Source: Locusta migratoria
Lineage: Eukaryota; Arthropoda; Insecta; Orthoptera; Acrididae
Assembly (NCBI GenBank): GCA_026315105.1
Contig: CM048744.1
Coordinates: 903,569,094-903,633,093, forward strand
Direction of reading: 5' to 3'
DNA: 64,000 nt
Translations under genes and position numbers: made by a program
In this document: positions 56,990 to 64,000 of the stretch, piece by piece
How the letters are laid out: each line of letters starts with the position of its first letter
Position numbering within the stretch: position 1 is the stretch's first letter
The notes under the pieces: generated by a model
Database searches by the model: none
Seen by the model: only the letters and a program-made list of their open reading frames with translations
What the model was told of the DNA's origin: nothing

Positions 56990-58905
56990 TTTTAAAACGA
57001 AAATGGCTGGGTTGAAGTTTGATGTAGTGGAGATTAACTGATTTCCCATGGAAAGGTGAATAAAGGATTACAATGACAGAATCAGTGATATTCCAGGTGT
57101 AGCTATAACGATTAACGTGAACATAGAGATGTGTGTTAAGTTGCTGTGAAAAACATTTTGTAGCCATGACAAACCGAAGCCAACAACAATCACAGTAGTG
57201 CAAGTTTTTATAGTAACTAGCTCTGCAGATCATAAGAAAACTGTATGGTGAATTAAAATAAATTATTCTGACGTTGAAAGGACGGAAAAACTTGTTCGTA
57301 GAATGTTGAAAGGAGGATGTTTACGCGAAAGAAACTCATTAGAAATCCCTGGATAACACAAGAGATACTTGTCTGGTGAAAGGAGAGAATATAAAACTGC
57401 GACAAATGAAGAAGGAAAAAGGGAGTACAGATGGCTAAAATAAGACGTTGCCGGTAAGTGAATATTGACTCAGAAATAATGACAAGAGGAGAAATGCACG
57501 ATGTAGAAGAATGTGTAAGTAGGGGATAGATAAATTCCGCCTACTGAAAAATAAAACAGACTTTAGGGGACAATTAAAGCAGCTGTATGAACATCAAGAG
57601 ATCAGATGGAAATCCATTAATAAGCACAGTTTGAAGAAATATATAGATAGGTTGTACAAGGGAAATGAAACGAGTGTTACGGAAAGGGAAGAGGGCGTAG
57701 ATGATATCGGCGAATTAATACTGCGAGAAGAAACTGGGGTAGATGATATTCTCTCTGAACTGCTGACATCACTGGGAGATCCAATCCAACCATGACGAAA
57801 CTTTGCACGAGACGGGTGAAATACCCTTAGAATTCAAAAAGAATGTAATTATACCATTTCTAAATAAAGCAAGTGCAAACAGGTTTGAAAACTGCATAAC
57901 AAGCAATTTATGAGTGGTTGAAAAATAGTAACACCAATTCCTTGCAGACGAATGGAAAGACTGGTAGAATCCGACGTCGGGGAACTTCAATTTGGATTTA
58001 AGAGAAATGCAGTGTAACGATACATAATTGTCGCCGTCGTTCCCTCCTTCTCGTAATATATTATCTGTGAAAATGTTTGTTTCGCTTGTCTTTCTATTCT
58101 TCCGGCGAGCCGAGAGAGCGGAATCGCGGCACACTTTCTCTTGTTTGAGGTTATCAAGTGTGGTTGCGTCGGCAGACTGCCCTGTGGTATAAGTGTGCTG
58201 TTGTTACATTTTATTTTAAAACATACCCTCTTTTGTTAAGAGCAATGTCTCCACCCTGTTTTCATTTAATAATGTCGCGACATTTCTCAATTATTCATTT
58301 TCTTTGAGGTTTTCAGCTCCTACATAATTCCTCGTAACACGAAGTTTAAACGCCATCACTTTCGCTTCGCGTATTTCTTTGATTAAATCTCGATCAGTTA
58401 CTTCATATGATTACTTCTTTTCCTTTTAGAACCTACATTCGTAATAACAGTTTCGTGACGTCCTAAAGATTATTCTGTTTATTACTTTCTTTATGAAACT
58501 TACGTACACGGTCCGACAACAATTACTTGCGAAGTGAACAGTCTGAACATTAATTTATTGTGGAAAGTATCATAAAATTTATCTAAACCATTCAACAGCT
58601 AAGACGCAGCTCCAGAAAGACGCTACAGTGGGTACTTTCCGCAAGTCGTCTCTGTAACGTTGTTTTTGTGTGTTGCCTCAACCCCAATCTGTATTCCGTC
58701 TTTCGTTCTATTCAGTCATTTGGTGCATTAATTTCATCCACCATTGTTTAAATCATTTCCTCACATTTTTATACGACTTTCCTATGAACGACAATAAAAA
58801 AAATCTTAATCTTTTAATCGCGGAGTTTAACATTAATGTGTACAGGCCACAACACAAAAGTAATGTTACGGCAGCGACACGTGAGTCAACATTTTGCTAC
58901 TTGAA
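56990..58905 (+). pseudogene. RTE-clade LINE, old and heavily decayed
   Basis: It aligns in order with the intact RTE from the endonuclease (GTTGAAGTTTGATGTAGTGG near 57012) through the linker (AGAAGAATGTGTAAGTAGGGG near 57505). It continues into the reverse transcriptase up to TTTGGATTTAAGAGAAATGC at 57991-58010. The next codons (ACACGTGAGTC, equivalent to GTREA) resume at 58871, after an 858-bp insertion. Large deletions and many stops. The left end is uncertain. Confidence 0.8.
58013..58870. mobile_element. Unclassified mobile element, copy 2 (858 bp)
   Basis: It interrupts the old RTE. GCAG occurs at 58009-58012 and 58871-58874 and the RTE sequence reads through when it is removed. It aligns over its length with the minus strand of 48750-49585, although diverged. 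Ends are TGTAACGATAC and, on the complement, CGTAACATTAC, a short imperfect inverted repeat. No coding capacity. Confidence 0.72.
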
Positions 58906-58910
58906 AAACC

Positions 58911-59108
58911 CCCGCCGGCCACGGTGGCCGAGGAGATTGAGGCGCTCCAGTCACGGTCTGCACGACCACTATGGTCGGGGGTTCGAATCCCCCTCGGGCA
59001 TGGATATTTGTGCCGTCTTTAGTATAAGGTAGTTGATACGTAGTTTGTAAGTTTAGGGACTGTTGACCCCGTACTTAAATCCCATAAGCTTAACAAACTT
59101 TTGAACAT
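58911..59108 (+). mobile_element. SINE family A, full length, 10-bp target duplication
   Basis: Complete head, B box GGGGGTTCGAATCCCCC and tail. TTGAAAAACC lies at 58901-58910 and 59109-59118, overlapping the end of the SINE tail by two bases at most. Confidence 0.92.
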
Positions 59109-59119
59109 TTGAAAAACCG

Positions 59120-61846
59120 CGACAGTACCGACAATAGTTCGTTTTGTACTTTCCAAACTTCGGGTCACGCCACTAACCGGAAACAGGCGCTATTTAAGGG
59201 CGCCACTATGCACTATGTCGTCTGTCAGATCGGACAAAAATTCAAGTAAAAGTTCTTGAGAATTTAATATCGAAAAACGTTTGTTTGTCAGTTATTTCGA
59301 TATTTTGAGTCAAAGTTGGTAAACACATATAAAGATATGATTGTTTACATAACACTACCATTATAGATATAACGGACGTTCGCAGAAAGTTTTGAGGTTT
59401 GTATTTTATCTTGGGATGAATATATTGGATGAAAATACGATTTTATGAAGAGGAATTAAAAAATGTATTACAATAAAATATTTACAAATTATTTGGAGCA
59501 AAAAAAAAAAAAAGAGTAATACGAATAATAAATCATATAAAATTAAATATGTATTTATATTACAAATTTTATAAATTTCATTTTCTACTTTGCTTCCATA
59601 CTTATTTTTTTAAATATTTGCAAAAATCACAAAACTATATGATTATCTAATGTGGTCAGTAAAACACGGCAATACAATTTATTTTTCAGAACTTAATAAT
59701 GAAGTCGCCTTGTAAATATAAACTTCCTGTCTCTAGTCGTCTAAGGTATTTTTTTCTGAACATGAGTGTACTTTTCATTTATGTAGGTTCATGTTATCGG
59801 CTGCAGAGTTAAAATCCTCTTCACTCGTTGCAGACAGAGCGCGCAACAATTTACAGTAGTGAGGTGAAGAGTGGAAGGAATCCGGCTTATTCGGGTGGAA
59901 GGGAGGAAAGGGCGGGAGAAGAAGGCACCTCCAATCCTGCGCTGTAATTATAAACGTGGAATTGAATGCCTGTGTCGATCGCACGACTGGGGCAGTTCGC
60001 AGACTATTGAATTCCTCCAGCTAAATTACAGGTGATTTCACACATTGCTATATTGTTTCTAGTACATACAATTAACCTTCGAAATCACGGAGCTTAGCAT
60101 GGAAAAACAAAAATCATTTTTCTGACAAGAAGGAGTTTCTCAAAAAAAATTTACAATAATAGGAAAACAACTTAGTATTTATGTTCACCAACTTCCATCA
60201 TACAAACACACTGAACTGCACAGAGGGCCATTTAAAATACGTTTTACATGATGATTCCTGATTTTCAAATGAACTATCATTAGTACTTACATTCTCCAGA
60301 ATCGTGTGTGATTGTCGTTCCGGTACCTACAAAAAATTTGAATATCAACATAAATCACTTCAGTCGTACCACTATTCACTGAGAAGAAAACAAAAAGCAC
60401 ATAAAGGATTTACTAAACATCTGACATAGTGTTTTTGTAACAAAGTGGTTAGTTTTTCAAACTCTACAGGAAATTCGAATTGCATCTTACCTGATTGTGC
60501 GAGAAATATCTTCGTCATATTTTATTAAGTGCTTTATTGGCATTTAGAATGTAAATTTTGGAACGGGCAGCATTTAATAACTCGCCGTGATAGTCACGAA
60601 GAACAATGAGTTATGTCGATATATATTGCGCAGAATTAAGAGCTACATAACGCTCTTCGGGCACACGTGGTAACACCTGTTTGTATTCAATCTACTGATT
60701 TTATTATTTTGATTGTATTTTGTAAAAAATTACATGTACCAAAAGTTTTCAAACTTGTATAAAAAGTATACAGAAATCCAAAGTTACGGTTTCCCATGAC
60801 TGGACTGTTGGGGGCGGTGAGTGGACAGGGAGAGTTGTACGGTCCATTGTATTGTTGAAGACAAAAAAATTGAGAAGTTAAACTCTGGCTCTGACTACGT
60901 GTAGAATATTAAGTGAAAGTGTCGATTTTAAGATTAAAACAGTCCAGATCACAGATTTGTAATTTTGTTTTGTAGCCGCTTAGGAAAATATTTTACACTC
61001 TATACTTTCTGAGAGCTTGTAAGAAAATTAGCAGGATAAAGTGTAAGTACTTGAATCAGAGACGTGAAATATCGAATTCATAATTCAACATGTGATACAT
61101 AGAGTTCCAAAACACCTCTATGATCGTAATTCCCCCATAAACGATGCATGTTTACATAAGAATCCAATAAATCTATCATGACATCATGAGAAGCGTGTGT
61201 GGCTCGTAGCCGGTAATGCAAACGCGGAAATCTGGAAGCACGTACGTGTGCATATCACTTATACTGTTCCCTGAGTGTCTACCAGAGTATACAGCTTTAT
61301 TAGACGATGCCAGTGTACAACTTTGGACTTCTGCTTTACACCAGCGAAATGACAATCGATTCTTCTCTGCCAAGAATGTTGGCAATACCAGAGATAGTGT
61401 CGTAGCAGACGTCACGTGATGTCTTGTGGTGCCCTCTACATTGCCTATATATACGGCGGGCGCTCCCTCAAGTTCTCATCGCAGTTCGCCATTCTACCTC
61501 TGAAGATGTCTTCCGCAGCCGAAGATAAAACGTTAGGGGAAAGTTTTATAAATCGACCACGGCTTATGAATCCGGAAGTTTTTTAATGAAACCATTGCTA
61601 GTGGTTTGAGGGCCTTGGTTGCAACAGTGGGCTCCACTTACGACGTCCAATCGCATATGCTCCTGCTCCGTGCAGGAGCAAGGTATATTTACTTCTATAT
61701 TCTCATCCTATAAGTTCAAACGATTTTAAAAACGTTATGTTTGGTGCTAAATTGCAAAAATAACTGTAATTTGGACAACGTATCCGTTTGGGAATGTGTT
61801 AAACTGATCTGATAAGCCCAATTATACAGGGAGTCCCAAGAGTCAG
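59120..61846. other. Unassigned AT-rich DNA
   Basis: No gene or named repeat. At 61450-61540 a TATA-like stretch (TATATATACGGCGGGCG) precedes CTCTGAAGATGTCTTCCGC and AGCCGAAGATAAAACG, which recall conserved terminal segments of Penelope-like elements. This is only a resemblance. Confidence 0.4.
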
Positions 61847-62039
61847 GAGCCGGCCGCGATGGCCGAGGTGACTGAGGCGCTCCAGTCACGGTCAGCACGG
61901 CCACTACGGTCGGGGGTTCGAATCCCCCCTCGGGCATGGATATTTGTGCCGTCTTTAGTCTTAGCTAGTTCATAAGTAGTTAGTAAGTTTAGGGACTGAT
62001 GACCCCGTAGTTAAGTCCCATAAGCTTAACAAACATTTG
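61847..62039 (+). mobile_element. SINE family A, full length, 9-bp target duplication
   Basis: Complete copy. AAGAGTCAG flanks it at 61838-61846 and 62040-62048. Confidence 0.93.
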
Positions 62040-62344
62040 AAGAGTCAGTACCAGATTAAATATCGCGATAATGGTGAGACCTAGGAATGTGGTTGACATA
62101 GATACGAAAAAAGAGGGTGTGTGTGGGGTGGGGGGGGGCTTTTTGAGTGACCTGCGAGAGCCGTTCGCTAACTTGGTATCACCCAATTGGATTCAGATCA
62201 CATTTCTTCCATGGAAGGGGTCATATGATACATGTTTTAAGGGCAGCATTTGACGAGAACCATAATTGTGAAATCTGTTTTCCGATATATTAGGTAACAA
62301 GTTATGGATCATTTCTTATAACAGGAGTAATTCGTCATCAAACA

Positions 62345-63255
62345 CGATACTAATGGCTCGAAACACATTTAAAAACAAAGTGAACATCACAGAACGTGTT
62401 CCACATACTATCCGTGTACCTAAGGACATTTCCGTATTCGTCAGAGAGGTTTGCGTGAACACGACGCAACACAGCAGGCGCCACGATATCACAGTTCTCG
62501 GTAATCCGCTGTTTCAGGTGTTGTACATCATGGCAATACACCTTCAGACATCCCCCTTAGGTAGAAATCAAGGGCTGGTCAGATTAGGTGAACATGGCGG
62601 CGACTCCACGGGACCATGACTCCAATCCAGCTCCCGGCGAAGTGCGTGTAAAGCCATTTCCGTACATGGAGTGGTGCTCCATCCCTCTGAAATTACGAAA
62701 GGAATGTGCCACCTTCGTTGCAAACCATAGGCATGACCACCTCATCCAGCATTTGCAGATAGATCGCAGCATTGAGAGTTTTCGTCAGAAAGATAGGGCC
62801 AATAAGACGTATTTCCCAAATGCCGCACCGTAGCATCACATTACTACCTCCTTGAGATCTACTGGAAGACGTCCAGCGTGGGTTGTATGGTAACCAGTAG
62901 CGCACGTTGTGCTTATTGACCTGCCCATTGACGTAAGAATTGGCCTCAAGAGAATCATGTACGCAATGTCATGATTGGCGACGTGTTATTTTCACACCCA
63001 CTCACAAAACTGCACTCTTCGATCAGGGTTGTCTTCCGAAAGATACTGCTGGAGTTGCTTTTTGTACGGATTCCATTTATGTCACTGTAGGATTCACTGG
63101 ATACTGCTACGAGGAATGCCATGCCTTAAGGCAGGTCTCCTGATACCTAGGACTGGTTGCATGCTTCAGCTGCTACACTGCATAGGCTCATCAGTTGCTG
63201 TGCGGAGACGGCCTGTGCAGGGCTTATCTGCTACCGATCCCGTTTAACTTTCTAA
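62345..63255 (-). pseudogene. Tc1/mariner-superfamily transposase, decayed
   Basis: On the minus strand with frame changes: TGSVADKPCTGRLRTATDEP near 63245-63190, a linker block typical of one insect DDE transposase group. Next come LRHGIPRSSIQ, LSEDNPDRRVQFCEW near 63040-62995 and NKHNVRYWLPYNP near 62910. Then VMLRCGIWEIRLIGPIFL and NAAIYLQMLDEVVMP, FQRDGAPLHVRKW near 62690-62650 and DVQHLKQRITENCDIVAPAV near 62530. Catalytic residues cannot be placed with certainty. The terminal inverted repeats were not found. Frameshifts make it inactive. Confidence 0.75.
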
Positions 63256-63259
63256 TCAA

Positions 63260-64000
63260 CTTCCTAACGGCACTCCGTAACGGGTTCCTTGTCAGGGAGT
63301 TGCTGGTTTAAGTCTCTGGTAATTTCTGAGAAATTCCGGCTACCACCTGACAGAATGATTTAGATCCTCTCTTCTTTTGATAGTGCCATGTTGTCCTTCA
63401 TATTAATGAAAACCAAAAATGAAAGGGATGAGAACGTGATCAGTTTTGAGCATGCTAAAAGACTAATTACACCTGTTATAACAATTGATCCACAACTTGT
63501 TACTTAATAAAGTTATCGGAAAACAGACTCTACCATTTTGCGTTTCGTCAAATTCTTCCCTTAGAACATGTATCACATGCCAACCCCCCTCCCTCCCTCC
63601 CTCCCGTCCTACTGCAGAAACGTGAGCTGAATTCATTATGGAGGATACGGAGATTGCTGACTGCTGTCGCAGGGCACCTAAAAGATTTCCATCCATCCTC
63701 TTAGGTCGTATCTATGTCACCCAGTGCCTTAAGTTTCGTAAAACAATTTAGTCACAATATTTTATTATCGTAAATAGGTTAATGTCTATTTGTTGTGATT
63801 TTCGTGTGAGTGGCGTCTAAAATTTATTTCAAAACAGTGTTATGACGAATAACTTTTAGTATTTTTGTGTCCCGACTTCGTCGCCGCTTTTGTGTCCCAG
63901 CCTTGTCGTAGGTGTCGGTGGCCGAGTGGAATGTGACCGACACAGGAATAAAGACAGCACAGGGGAGCAGCCAGAAACTATAAACACTAGAGTAAATTAG
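63260..64000. other. Unassigned DNA
   Basis: A CCCT repeat lies at 63584-63605. I see no gene. Confidence 0.4.

Noticed and set aside
1..64000. CRISPR array, bacterial operons, riboswitches, ribosome binding sites
   Set aside because: The repeats present are microsatellites, minisatellites or transposon parts. The sequence is eukaryotic in character, with tRNA-headed SINEs and LINEs.

Overview
This window looks like arthropod nuclear DNA, and most probably orthopteran (grasshopper or locust type). It is AT-rich and intron-poor in appearance, with no operon-like gene packing. It is filled with tRNA-headed SINEs, CR1/Jockey-group and RTE-clade LINEs, a Penelope-like element, mariner, pogo-like and Mutator-like DNA transposons, and Helitrons. 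The RTE 5' region, the two tRNA-headed SINE types and the CR1 3' ends match what I remember of locust genomes; that species-level hint is memory, not a search. I found no convincing host protein-coding exon, no genuine tRNA or rRNA gene, and no CRISPR array. The window reads as an intergenic stretch or a large intron made of nested mobile elements.

Layout. 1-1389 is unassigned. 1390-6981 is one old 5'-truncated CR1-group LINE split into five pieces by a SINE, two RTE insertions and a pogo-like DNA transposon; part of its reverse transcriptase has become a 57-bp tandem array. 7985-10700 is a decayed Penelope-like element (reverse transcriptase plus GIY-YIG endonuclease) carrying a CR1 insertion. 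11630-12707 is a LINE 3' end with a SINE in its tail, followed by two related MITE-like elements in opposite orientation (12949-13986). 16524-17940 is a decayed Mutator-like transposon. 19604-22888 holds the best-preserved gene of the window, an RTE LINE with an uninterrupted 1019-codon endonuclease/reverse transcriptase ORF. 23745-24520 is an older RTE copy, and 24560-27472 is a CR1-group LINE whose long ORF has only one in-frame stop.

28528-29303 contains a near-perfect palindromic element with a SINE inserted at its tip. 31877-33515 is a Jockey-type LINE with an inverted duplication and a 49-T run inside the reverse transcriptase. 33853-38920 holds three CR1 3' ends and a fold-back element. 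39789-41170 is a broken mariner with a SINE inside. 45438-47612 packs an RNase H-bearing LINE end, a mariner fragment and a CR1 piece side by side. 48003-51699 contains two non-autonomous Helitrons in opposite orientation; the first holds a SINE that itself holds an unclassified element of 836 bp with a 19-bp target duplication. A diverged second copy of that unclassified element sits in an old RTE LINE at 58013-58870. 62345-63255 is a decayed Tc1/mariner-superfamily transposase.

The functional relations are parasitic rather than operon-like. The LINEs probably supply reverse transcriptase for the SINEs, whose copies show 9-16 bp target duplications. The DNA elements are mostly remnants. The candidate for something undescribed is the 836/858-bp element family (48750-49585 and 58013-58870): two independent insertions can be read from the sequence, yet it has no coding capacity and no class I recognise.
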